DNA of 64,000 nucleotides from Lepidodermella squamata (taxonomy: Eukaryota > Gastrotricha). Position 1 is the first letter of the stretch, and each line of letters opens with the position of its first letter. This document shows, piece after piece, positions 16,921 through 28,483 of the stretch. The notes beneath the pieces were generated by a model, which was not told the DNA's origin, ran no database searches, and saw only the letters and a list, made by a program, of their open reading frames with translations. The DNA lies in NCBI GenBank assembly GCA_047495785.1, contig JBLDXI010000031.1, forward strand, positions 1,860,001 to 1,924,000, given 5' to 3'. The position numbers and the translations under genes were made by a program.

Positions 16921-19900
16921 TCATTCGAGGAGGACGAGCGGTGCGGACGAGAACGGCACGATGGGCGCGGTGTGTTCGAGGCGGACGGCGGTGAGCAGGC
17001 ACTCGGCCGCCTCGTCGTAGTCGCCGTCGTCGTAGAGCAGGCGGCCGAGCGTCGCCCACGCGCGGTGGTCCGTCGGGTCCGTCTGCAGCGCGTCCTGCAG
17101 GTATGTCTGCGCGGCGGCGGCGTGGCCACTGCTCCCACTGCAGTTGCTATTCGCCGTGCTGTCGCCGCGCAGGAGCAGCCGCGCCAGCTGCACGAGCGCC
17201 GTCGTGTAGTACGGGTTGATGGCGATGGCGTTGCGGTACTGCTCGATGGCGCCGTCCGCGTCGCCGCACGCCTCCAGCAGCCGGCCGCGCTGGTACAGCA
17301 GGTAGGGCGAGAAGGGCGCCATGGCGGAGGCCTCGCCCAGGCACAGCTCCGCGTCGCCAATGCTGCCGGCCTCGACGTACAGCTCGGCGAGGGTGAGCAG
17401 CACGTGGAACGGCAGGTTGCGCGCGCTCGCGTCCAGCCCGCCGCTGCCACCCGCCGCCGACGACGACGAAGGCAGCGTCAGCACAACGTCAGCGCCGCCT
17501 AAAAGTTGCAAAAAAACAAGTACGTCAATTCATCGAATTCAACTGAATATTCCGCATAACAGCGCGTGACAAATTGAACGCCATCGTAACACTCTGTTTA
17601 GACCACGCATAACTGTTTGTTAGACCTAGATTCTGCAAAGCTCCCCCCGTTATTCCAACGTTGAATTTATTCCTCCAAGTATAAAATTAGCGAATCCGCA
17701 ATACTTCTGCCGTTCGTTCGTTGCAAATGGCGGAAATGACTCATCAATCGAGGGCCTGCCTGCTATCGACCGCACTCGCGCAACCAAACCGCAATGTGCT
17801 TTTATATCCAGAATTCGTAACAGAGGTATTGGCAAGATTGGAAACTAGCATGTCTCATCTTGGGCTTTCAACTCGACGATAATATGGTTCAAGTGTCCAC
17901 GAAGCCGTAGTTAATGCAGTTGTCGCGATCAATATCCCCGCGCCTGTTCTTCAACCTGCGTGCCTCAAGACAAACAGCATCTGCTTGAATTCTCACTGCT
18001 TGAAATTAATGGCTAATGGCCTAGTTTTTTCTCATTTACATTATTACGATGTAATACTTGGTGAAACTTGTGAAAAGCTAAAGAACAAGCGAAGAAAAGC
18101 TGGAAGATACAACCCCGGCTTCAAGGTTTGAATAAAAATTTCAAAGATGAGATTACCCATCTCCGAGATCGTGAAACATTCTATTTCTGCTTTCCTTTTC
18201 GATAAACTTTGCTCCCGACCATTTCCTCACTTTTAGAAAGGAGAATGAATAACTAATAAACCGGAACGGAACCGTTCTTGGGCTAACCCAGCATGATGGC
18301 TTTGGCTTTCTGCTCAAATATCAATTATCGCACGAGTTCTGATATTGCGCTTCTCATGTTATTGGTCACAACTACATTCAGCTGACTGATTTTGATTTTT
18401 GTGTTTGCAGTAAAAAGTTGCAGCACGTGGAAAAAATATGAAATTACCTGCACCTGACGGACTAGCAGTCGCGTGGGCCTGCGTGTGGGCGACGGCGCCG
18501 TTGAGCAGGCCGTGCGAGAACAGCGTCGACGTGAGCTCCGACTCGATGCGCGACACGCCGGCGATCGAGCCGTGGATCGACGGCGCGCCCGCCTCCGCCG
18601 GGTCCACCACCGAGTTGGCGGGGCCGCCTCCGCCGACGGCCGCGGCCGGCGCCGACCCCGACACGGTCACGTGGCTGGCGGCGGCCGACGACGACGCCTC
18701 CGAGTGCAGCGACGCCCCGCAGTCGTCGTCGTCGTCCAGGTCCGCTTCGGCGGCGGCTGCGGCGGCCGCGGCGGCGTCCCGCTGCTGCTCCCGCCACGCC
18801 ACCAGCAGCTGCTTCAGCGTCAACATCGCACGTTGTGGGCCGTGCAGCAGTCTAAAAACATACAAACATCGAACAGTTTTAGGAAATTGTGTTAAATGCA
18901 GTTAGAGATAGCTCGTTAACCACGTTTTCATCGTTAAAATGCAATCGATAAATCAACTAATGGTACATTTTGACGAGGTATTGATTAGCTTGAAGCAGAA
19001 CAAGCCGTTGCTTTCAATAGCATATTAGGTTTTTTTACAAGAAAACGTGCAAATAAATTGATAACATGTTTGACCCTTGAAAGAGATGAAATTCGTTTCC
19101 CGAATCGGGCCGAAACTGGAAAAAAGATACGCTTGTACCGGTGATTGACGAGAAAACCTTCTGTGGTTTTTCTTCCTCATACAGCGGATAGTTTAGGCGT
19201 TTCACTATCTGGTGTATAGATTTTATCGCGCGACTTGCTGTTTGTAACCTTTGACGCTATCATAGTGAAATGTATCGACCGATTTCGGCCCCAGCAGAAG
19301 TCTACAAAGCCTGATTCTGGACCCGCTATTTCCATGATCAACAGTCGAGAATTGAAATCGTCCGACTTGAATAATCTTCTTACGCGAGACGCTTGTTCAG
19401 ATAAAAAGATACTGCCTAAAAACATCATATTGAGATGACAACTACAGAAGAGAAAGGCTAGCGGAGCTATAATCATATCGCACTGATCGAGGACGCTCGC
19501 AGCTGGAAGGAAAGAGTTGAAATACTGAAAAGCGGGCCTCAGTCCCGTCAAGTCCCATCAAGACAGGTCAAGACGTACATTTCAGAAATCCTCTCGCAAG
19601 AGAGAAGGCACTAAAAGCTCTCCTGAGCTCTCCCATTTCTCCATTCCGAAGAAAACGCCAGCTGATGTGTCAAAACTTCGCAACAAATTTTACACGATGG
19701 GCGCAGCGTTTTGCGAGACCGTCAAACTTTTATCAATTTTTTCTTTGGCGTTATTCTTTTTGCTAGCGTTCTTTTTCCGGCGTAACTCCTTAGTCAATCT
19801 TACTTTAATAATGAAACTTATATGCACTGTGTGGATCTACCTTGTTCAAGGTCGTCCTCTGGGTCTGAGTCCAACTAAACATTTTGTTAATTAGCCCATT

Positions 19901-22900
19901 CACGTCGTAGTCAGTTAAGATGTTAAGTTTCGACTATAATTCAAAATTAGCTTAATAATACGATATCCAACTGCTTGTAAAAATATTGAAAAGCGATTTT
20001 TCATCCGATGCCTTGAAATCCGTGGGTTCAATCACTTTGAAACATGTTATTACAGTATACTCGATATAAACTCCGTTCAGTTGATAAAAACACATCATAC
20101 TCATGTAAGAGCACTAATAGCTTGGTCGTCCTCTCTCACCTGTCGAGCTTCGCCTTGACGAAGGAGACCTGGCGGGCGGAGGCGGCGTCATGCGCGATGA
20201 TGCGCTCGGCCAGCGCCGCCGCGTCGCCGTACGCCTTCTGCGCCGTCAGCAGCAGGCACAGCAGGTACAGGCTGGGCAGGTGGTTGGGGCAGGCGGCGAG
20301 CGCCGACGCCGTGCACTGCACCGCGTCGGGCAGTTGCCGCAGCGCCGCGAACAGCAGCGCCAGGTGGTACAGCGGCACGTGGTCGTCGGGCGCCGCGACG
20401 TGCGCCGTCCGGAACGCGTCGTACGCCTTCTCGTGCAGCGCGTGCTGCTCGTTGTAGGCCGCGCACGCCTGCGCCCGCAGGCACAGCCCGATGCCGACGA
20501 GCACGTGGGCGCGTGCCCTGAGGGCGGGCGGGGCGTCCTGCGGCAGGCGGGCGACCGCCAGTTCGGCGTACCCGACGCCCTCGTCGACGCGCGCCGGCGC
20601 CATGTGCGCGAAACACGTCTTCGCCATGAGCATGGCCGTCGACGCGTCGGCCGGGCTGATTCGCAGGGCTTCTTGCAGGACGAGGTAGCCGCGCAGGGGC
20701 TGCCCGGCTGCGAGCAGGGCGAGGCCGAACTGCTGCCAGATGTGCGGCTCTTCGAACGAGTAGCGCAGCGCCTTTTCGACGGCGGGCAACAGAGCGCGGA
20801 CGTGGCCGATGCGCGCCATCAACAGCGTCATCAAGTCGTACACGTGCGCCGCCATTTTGTACGTTCGACGTTCGGCTGAAATTGAGATAAATTAGAGATG
20901 ATAGTGGCGTTCGTTATCAAGTGAAAAATGGGCGCAATTTTTGTCATTGCTGGATGTTCAAGCAGCTTTCAAGCTGACTGAACTAGGATTCAATAAAATC
21001 AAAATGAGCCTCATTATTTTTGTTGAATAGCCGGGCTTCCTCAACCGAAAATGTATATTTGATCGGCTTGAATTGTTTGGTTCCGCCCAAGTTTTAGGGT
21101 GACTTTAACACCCAATCAGTCAATTCTCATGGGTTGATGATGATTTTAGATGGAATTCGGCTGAGACCTGATGGCTATTTGTAAACATTGAGGAATGCTC
21201 TCAAGGAGGACGGGATATAGGTATTCAAAAATTCAAAATAAAGGTGTTAGCAAAACTTCCAGGAAAAATTCCGCTGATTAAAATTTCTTTTTCACAGTTT
21301 TTTGTTTTTGGTGGTTTTTAAGTTGCATGCCAATACCTGTCAGAAATTTCTACGAATAATGCGACTCACCTTCTGTGTATTGTGAGTAGTTGAGAATGGC
21401 CTCGCGATTGGCCAGCAGCTCGCAGATCGATAGCAGGAGGTAGAGTTCTTCTTCGAGTGAAGACGGCTCGAACAGCGAGGTTCCTGCAACAACACAGCAA
21501 AATTAAGAATCTTGCAGTCGAGAAAAATGGTCAACGAAAAAAATTGTCAGGAAATGTGGTGTGTCTACTACGACATATAAAACGGTCATCTCATCGGCGA
21601 AATACTAGCGACATGTCGGGAACTCAAATTCAGTGGAGCTGCCTGGTTTGAAACAGTGAGATAAAACTCAAAATCCTCATGTTTTGACTAGGGCTAGGAA
21701 ATTTAAAAAAAGTACTGTTTACGGGCAACAAAGACGACGACATTGAGGTAGACAGACCAAATAAAAGGTACAAGGTGAGACATTTTCGACGGCATAGATA
21801 CATTGTGCTAAGATCAAGGTACTTATTCACAATTATACAGTGTGTCCCAAAAAATTCGGTGCCAAGCTCCACTTTGAAAGGAGAATTTGCGGTACATTTA
21901 CCAGAATTTATCAATAATTCCGCAAATTTTTTCGTCAAAAAGAAATTCGTAAAATCAGGCGCGAAATTCGAATAGTTCATCGTTTTAGAGGACACACGGT
22001 ATAATGAAGATGATGCAGTGCGCAATTGTATCCCGAGTGTAGTAATTCGTAAGTCATGGATAGATTGATGGATGGAGGGTTACCGGTGTTGTGAGCGGGC
22101 TCCGGGCGCACGCAACTGCTGCCGACGCCCGTCGCCGAGGCGAACGTCTCGGAGAAGGCCGCCAGCGACAGCCGCCGCAGCAGCGGCACGTCGTCGACAA
22201 AGCTGCGCGCGCCCGCTGCCCCTGTCGCAACTGTTGATGCCGCCGAAGCACCGCCAACCGGTGCTGCTTGTTGCTTGCCGCCGCTCGCCGCCGAGTCTGT
22301 CATTTTATTTCATTCAGCCAATCAAACACGTTTTCATAACGCACATTTTCGCTTTATAAGAGGAAACTCTGTAGAACTAGGATTTTGGTCTGACTTTTTA
22401 TGAGCAAGATATTCATCCTATAGCCGATGGTTTTCAACCTTATGCAAAACTTCTGACCTGATGATGAGGCGATATTATTCATCATCTGCAATTATGTGGA
22501 AAATTTCTTTCCGGATCAGACGAATAAAGATGTTCATTGTGTAGTGTTCATCAAGTATTTAACATTTTCAAAATATTCAACTGGACATCGGTATCAAATT
22601 TCGCTTCATTTCTAGTAATGCTTTCGATTTCCTACAGATAAAACGAGGCATTTTCCGGAATTAGAGTTGCTTGGAGCAACAAATCGAAATCGACTAAAAT
22701 AACGGATCTAAAGCAAGTCGAAAAGGCTTTAATTTGATGTAAAACGGCTGCAAAACATGAAAAAATCCCGCAGCCTGGAAGAATTCGGAAATTTTTCAAA
22801 AAATGCCTTCTCAACACTTTCTCACGCTCAAAATTAGTAAAAGCACATGAGAAATCTCAAATTAAATAGGCGTTAGTTTTGAAGCAAGCGATCAAACCAA

Positions 22901-24913
22901 CAAAAAGTAAGGAGCTGGCAATACTAAATGCCTGGTAAAGCCACTATTTATAATTATCCCAAAAAGACCTTCGTAAATTCGTATTTAGCGCTAAGAGCAA
23001 GAGCGAATAATTGCAAGAGATAGACTTTTTCCGATTCTCCATATTTTCAAGTTTGCTTCCCAATTCCGACGGCATTTCGACTGATTTCCTCGCGATAGAA
23101 ACGTTTCATACTCATCAGTCAAATTTTGGGGATTGATAAAAACAGGAATCAACTGATCAACTGTTGTAGTGCAGTTTCAACTACTGGATTGAGACAACTA
23201 CTACTAGGTATAATGATTCATCATCATCTACTGGCAAAAAGTAGTAATCATGAGCACGGACGGCTAAGGGTTGGTTTTAAGCACAAATAATAATGAAACT
23301 TACCGCGGTATTTGTTGGGCGACACGGCCTGCGTCGCCGAAGCAGGAACGGCGCCCGACTTGGGGAAGCGCGGCGGGCGGTACGCGCCGGGGGCGACGCG
23401 CGTCAGCAGCAGCTCGGCCAGGCAGCAGCCGACGCCGAGTTTGTACGGCAGCAGCGGCAGCGCGTCCGCGTAGTTCATGAGCTCGCGCAGCTGCGTGACG
23501 CCCTCGAGCGGCGCGTCGCTCTTCGTCGCGACGATGAGCGCCGGCAGGAGGCGCAGCGCCTCGTCGAGGATGACGCCGACGTCCGCCTCCGACGACGACA
23601 CCGTGTTCACCAGCTTCTTGTCCAGCTCTTGCAGGTACACGAACGACAGCGAGTACGCACTAGATAGCAGGTCGAGCGCGGCGACTCGGCCGGCCGTCGC
23701 CGCCGCTTCGTCCGCGTCCTCGTCGTCGCTGCTGCGGCTCGCCAGCTCGCGTTCGAGCCGGTCGAGCGCCACCAGGCCGCGGATCGCCATCGACTCGGCG
23801 AGCAGGCGGATGCTGCGCGGCAACATTCGCGGCACTTGTTCCATCAGTTGCCGCAGATCGACCCCCACCAACGCGGCTTCAAGGCTGCATGACACAAATG
23901 AAACAAAATGCATCAACAAATTCAATTTCGATGTTATACGGTGATATGGGACAACACATAATTTTTCGAGGAATCAAAATCAGTCTTGATTCACAAATTC
24001 ATGATGACGAAGCTGATTCACTAGTTTTGGCTATCAAATTCTTATCATGCGTCTAATTTCGAAAAAATTACGAACATATGCAACGCCGAAGTGACCAAAG
24101 TGACCATGCGTACTGACACGTTTTGATATAGCTATTTTCCAAACGTTCAAGTTATTGGCGTAGTTTAACACTGTTGGAAAATAGCATCTTTCAAAGCCTA
24201 CTATTTTAAGAATTTGAAGCTTAAGTAAAGTTGGTCATCGATGGTCAAAGTCGCTCAAAGGCCGACACAACAGCAACTTTTCTAATTCAATCAATTGGGA
24301 ATAAATTTGATATGAATTCGTGCTATTTCTCATCGTAGTGTGAATTTTACTTCAATTTCGCACGATATTTTTTTGCTTTTCTATTTCAGAGCTTCAATTT
24401 TCCTCTGAGCTTCTCAGCTATTTGTCTGCTGATGAAAAAAATCCATCAAAAAATAAGGCCCAGTCTCGTACGGGAGCGTTTCTAAATTTCCGTGTGGAAT
24501 TTCAACTTTCGCTGCATTTAGCTCGAACGCATGAAAAATCAATGTAAAAATGAGAATTGCGCTATTTATACTCACCTGGTAGCGCAATTGCGGCGATCAG
24601 ATAGGAACATGGCCTTGGCGAGCAGTTGCCTCGCCTCGGTCGACCACTCGCCGGTCGTCGACGCCGCGATGACGGACCGCAGCAGGGTGGCGGCGCGTTG
24701 CAGGTGCTCGGGCGAGCGGTCGGCGGAGGCGGGCGGCTGGCGCGCCGACGCGTCCTCGACGATCTGCTCGGCCTGCACGAGGTCGGCGAGCACGCGGTAC
24801 TGCGCGCTCTTCGCCGCCATCTGCTTCGCTGCTTCGACCGACCGCTCGAACGACCGGTCGTTGCGCAGCTTCTCCAACTCGATTTCTGCCTTGTTCTTCG
24901 ATCGCAACGTCAT
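16921..24913 (-). CDS. TTC7: TTC7-like tetratricopeptide protein (PI4KIIIalpha complex scaffold)
   Basis: Seven exons give one 987-codon frame plus stop: 24576-24913, 23304-23884, 22084-22296, 21370-21483, 20140-20875, 18448-18851, 16921-17498. All junctions are GT-AG and phases agree throughout. Start ATG at 24913 (MTLRSKNK). Family features are TSLFEPSSLEEELYLLLSIC in exon 4, the AAHVYDLMTLL...HIWQQFGLAL TPR block in exon 5, and the C-terminal TPRs ending VPFSSAPLVLLE. TTC7 bridges EFR3 and FAM126/hyccin to hold PI4-kinase IIIalpha at the plasma membrane. Exon 6 has a poly-Ala/poly-Asp low-complexity insert. The acceptor of exon 3 is weak (gacag), so its 5' end is the least sure. The human protein is about 850 residues; the excess is low-complexity sequence. 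Confidence 0.9.
21836..22001. mobile_element. Mariner-like MITE in TTC7 intron
   Basis: 166 bp bounded by imperfect terminal inverted repeats, TACAGTGTGTCCC on the left and TACCGTGTGTCCT reading in from the right. TA lies directly outside each end. Size, ends and TA target site fit a non-autonomous Tc1/mariner element. It lies in the 22083-21484 intron. Confidence 0.75.
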
Positions 24914-25726
24914 TTTTTTAGTTCTATTTAATCTGCCTAAAATAAACAGCAAGAAGTGTAATTATTACTATGAATGGAAATAGTGAATATAGTGAAAAAT
25001 GAAGCAATAACAATTTAATTTCCTCCCTGACTTGGTGAAATTTTGATTTTCGCAAGAAATCGGCATCTCAAAACGTGAAACGTTGGCAAAGAGATAAAAT
25101 CTAAAACTTATGGTTCAAATTTTAGCTTGTGGAAAAAGCCTTCTGAGTTACAATTTATCATGAGCGTTCGTGAAATATTCTCAAGTGACAAGTTTGTTAA
25201 TAAATTAACGTTTTTATCATTTTCGACATACCAGTGAATTTTTCAAATCTTTTATCATTCCATCGAGTAATGGCAACTTGACACTAAATATTTCAAAGGT
25301 GTTCATTTTTATTGACATCATCAATGTTGCTCAAATTCTACAATAATAATAATAAGAATATCCAATCGATATAGTTCAATCACACGGGTTGCTGATCGCA
25401 TGTTTAAATAAAGGTGATTCTGTAGCCGGGATAAATCATCTTGATTGCAACGTGATGCGCATTTATAAAAATTTCATTTTTCATCATAATCATACTTGAA
25501 AATAATCGAAGCGGAAGAAATCGCGCCAACTAATGATGTACACAGACACAACAACATAAACGTGCTCATAACAACCGAAATTTGGAGAATTACCGCGATT
25601 TTTCACACTTGAACAGACTACAAGAGACCTATAGTACGTAGTAATAATCAGGTTTTTCAAGGGCAGGCCGTGGTTCGGGTCTATATCGCTGAAGGCGCTG
25701 ATGGGATCAGCAAATCGGGGCACTTC
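24914..25726. other. Intergenic region between ALDH6A1 and TTC7
   Basis: AT-rich, 813 bp. Holds the presumed ALDH6A1 3' UTR and TTC7 promoter and 5' UTR. A minus-strand AATAAA (plus-strand tttatt near 25310) could be a polyadenylation signal. No further gene seen. Confidence 0.5.
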
Positions 25727-27524
25727 TTAACGCATGGTTGGCATCACAGTCTGCGAGCCGGTGATATCGGTCTCCGACCACAGCGTCGTCACGGTCTTCA
25801 GCTGCGTGTAGAAATTGATGCCCTGGAGAAAAATTGACACAGATATAAACTCACAGAAAAGTGCCAGACGTTAATAATTATTATGTAAATAATCAAAAAA
25901 AACTAAAATTCTATCTCATTTCACGGTATTTTCATAATCGGCTTTTCACTGATAGATTAAGACGATCGACCTCTTAGAAAATGCTTAATACGTACGTTTT
26001 TGCCGTAGAAGTTCATGTCGCCGAGGAAGGACTTGCGTGAGCCGGTGAACGAGAACATGGGCAGCGGCACCGGAATCGGCACGTTGATACCGATCTGGCC
26101 AACATCGACCTGATGAGTGAACTTGCGAGCAGTCGCGCCGTTCGTCGTGAACAGCGCGGTTCCGTTACCGTACGGGTTCTTGTTGATAATGTCAATGGCC
26201 TCATCGAAAGTTTCAGCCTCGAGCACAACCAGAACCGGGCCGAAAATCTCCTCGGTGTAGCAATCCATGTGAGTCTTGACGCCGGTCAAAATGGTCGGAC
26301 CGACGAAGTTGCCCTTCTCGAAGCCAGCGACCTTGATGTTGCGGCCGTCTAGGATGCATTTCGCACCCTGCTTGATACCCGATTCAATCAGGTCGAGACA
26401 CCGCTGTTTCGCCTGAGGCGTGATCATAGGTCCCAAATCAGAGCCAGGAATGTGGCCGGCGTTAACCTTGAGGGCCTTGGCCTTGTTCGCCAGCTCAGGG
26501 ATCCATTTGCGAGCCTCGCCGACAAAGATAGCCGTCGACAGGGCCATGCAACGCTGGCCAGCGGCTCCGAAAGCAGCGCCGACTAGTTGGTTCAACGTCG
26601 ACTCTTTGTTCGCATCAGGCATGACAACACCGTGGTTCTTCGCAGCCATGTTGCTCTGAACACGCTTGCCGTTAGCCGAGCCTCGAGTGTAAATGTGACG
26701 ACCAGCCTGGTCTGATCCGACGAAGGAGATTGCTTTGATTTCAGGGTTGTCGCAAATGAAATTGACGGCTTCAGTGGCGCCGTGAATGACGTTGACAGTG
26801 CCGTCGGGGAAACCAGCTTCCTTCGCCAGTTCGACTAGCAACATCGTCGCGCCTGGATCGCGCTCTGATGGCTTGACAACCATGGTGTTGCCAGTGACAA
26901 GGGCAACAGGGAACATCCATAGAGGGATCATGGCTGGGAAGTTGAATGGCGTAATGCCAGCAGTGACACCAAGCGGGATGCGGTAGGTATGAGTGTCAAG
27001 ATCTTTCGCCAAATTGTGAGCGGTTTCGCCAAGAGTCAGTGATGGGGCTGAGCAGCAGTGTTCAACAACTTGAAGACCGCGAAGCACGTCGCCCTCAGCA
27101 TCGGGAATGGTTTTGCCCTGTTCCTTAGTGATCAGTTCGGCAATGCGGCGTTGGTTTGCCTTGACCAAAGCCTGATAGCGGAACATGATTTGCTGACGGT
27201 GAAGAACTGTGGTCTTAGACCAGCTGTTGAAGGCTTCTTTGCAAGATTGAACAGCCGCTTCCATTTCGTCATTGGTAGCACGGGGAACCTGGCCAATCTT
27301 TTCATTTGTAGCCGGGTTGTACAGCGGAATCCAGTCATTGGTCTTCGAATCGACAAACTTGCCATGAATGTAAAGCTTGGTGTTTGGCTGTAAAAATATT
27401 TTATTAAACTTAAGAACATCTTGGCCATACTTTCTATTCTTACCACAGACGCGGCAGCAATGTGCGACACCGAAAGCTTACGGCTGACAATCTTGGACAC
27501 GGCAGAAGCGCGACCAGATAGCAT
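25727..27524 (-). CDS. ALDH6A1: Methylmalonate-semialdehyde dehydrogenase, mitochondrial
   Basis: Three exons, all phase 0: 27444-27524, 25996-27387, 25727-25822, giving 522 residues (human about 535). Exon 1 encodes an Arg/Ser/Ala-rich amphipathic leader typical of mitochondrial import. Residues about 174-178 are PFNFP, about 247-252 SFVGSD, and the catalytic Cys is about residue 307 in GQRCM. The C-terminus has [16 protein letters not shown] and ends TVMPTMR. The enzyme is the CoA-dependent ALDH that converts malonate and methylmalonate semialdehydes to acetyl- and propionyl-CoA in valine and pyrimidine catabolism. It is divergent from FAAH with about 960 bp between the starts. Confidence 0.97.
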
Positions 27525-28483
27525 TTTGAATATCAATGAAAATTATAAAATCAACTATTGTTTAAAATGAATGTAAAATCCACGTTGGGGGTTGCCCAAG
27601 GACGTAGGAGTCGTAAAGCGATCTCTGGCGCACATCAACTGAAACAAAAATGAAAGATTGACTACACTTGGTAGCACGGGCGATTCAATAATGAACGAGC
27701 CAATTAAACAAAAATGATACATATCCATGGCTACACCGACTGTTCTAGAGGTTAACTCGGTCAAGCGTGGACAACTGCGCAGTTCGTACAACCCCAACAC
27801 CACAAACCCCACCCTCTCCCGTCTGTTCTGCTCCAGGTCAATAAATTTCTTCATTAATTTTTGACAAGGGATTAAACCAGAATCATGTAAATATGTTTTT
27901 TGTAACTTCAACTAACTATTTTGTTGTATACATAAAATATTTAAAAAATTATTTTTTTCAAGTTTCCCGCGAAAACGCGCGATATCTCAATGGCCCATTT
28001 TTACCTTCGACTTCGATTGCACCCCATACTTTTTTGTCCTCTACAGGCCACCATTTAGGTAAGAACGCGTAGGTTGTTGAGACTAAAATTACAGAAATCT
28101 TCAAGGGATAGACCGTTTGTCGAAGCCATTTATTTATAGTATAGGGGTGGCAAATGACAAATGACCAGGGCATTCCGCCTACCTCTGTTCGACAGACTTC
28201 AATTCCCAATTCCCAATCGCTAATTCCAATGTCCAATCGCTCATCCCAACTTGAGATTGAATTTGTATTTGGACGCGATCAATATGAGACCGTCCGCGAG
28301 AAAAGCAATAAAACCTCGAACAGTGTGATGTGTGCTGTGATTCACAATCAACAACCATTTTGTGCGGCATCCTTGGGACAAATCGTAAGAAAAATTCATT
28401 GCTTTTCTTGCGGACGGTCTCATATTTGTAATTTGTTAGTCTGTGCTAACTCTCTTCGTGATTAGGTGTTGAGCAGCTTTAAC
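27525..28483. promoter_or_regulatory. Shared divergent upstream region of ALDH6A1 and FAAH
   Basis: 959 bp between two divergent start codons. It contains a 29-bp inverted repeat (28281-28309 and 28398-28426) and a short series of imperfect direct repeats around 28200-28245 (attcccaat, cgctaattcc, caatcgctc). A splice-acceptor-like gattag lies at 28460-28465. No TATA box is obvious. Confidence 0.55.
28281..28426. repeat. 29-bp inverted repeat upstream of FAAH
   Basis: Arms 28281-28309 and 28398-28426 are reverse complements with one mismatch, separated by 88 bp. They could be the ends of a small MITE or a regulatory hairpin. Confidence 0.85.

Noticed and set aside
16972-17502. Plus-strand open frames antisense to TTC7 exons (also 18438-18905, 20190-20879, 23293-23944, 24531-24983)
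   Set aside because: GC-rich exons open antisense frames. The minus-strand TPR protein explains codon usage and splice sites.
27058-27393. Plus-strand open frames antisense to ALDH6A1 (also 26113-26986)
   Set aside because: Shadow frames of a clearly identified dehydrogenase exon.
27555-28236. Minus-strand frames upstream of ALDH6A1
   Set aside because: No family resemblance, no matching exon signals, low-complexity or repeat-derived sequence.
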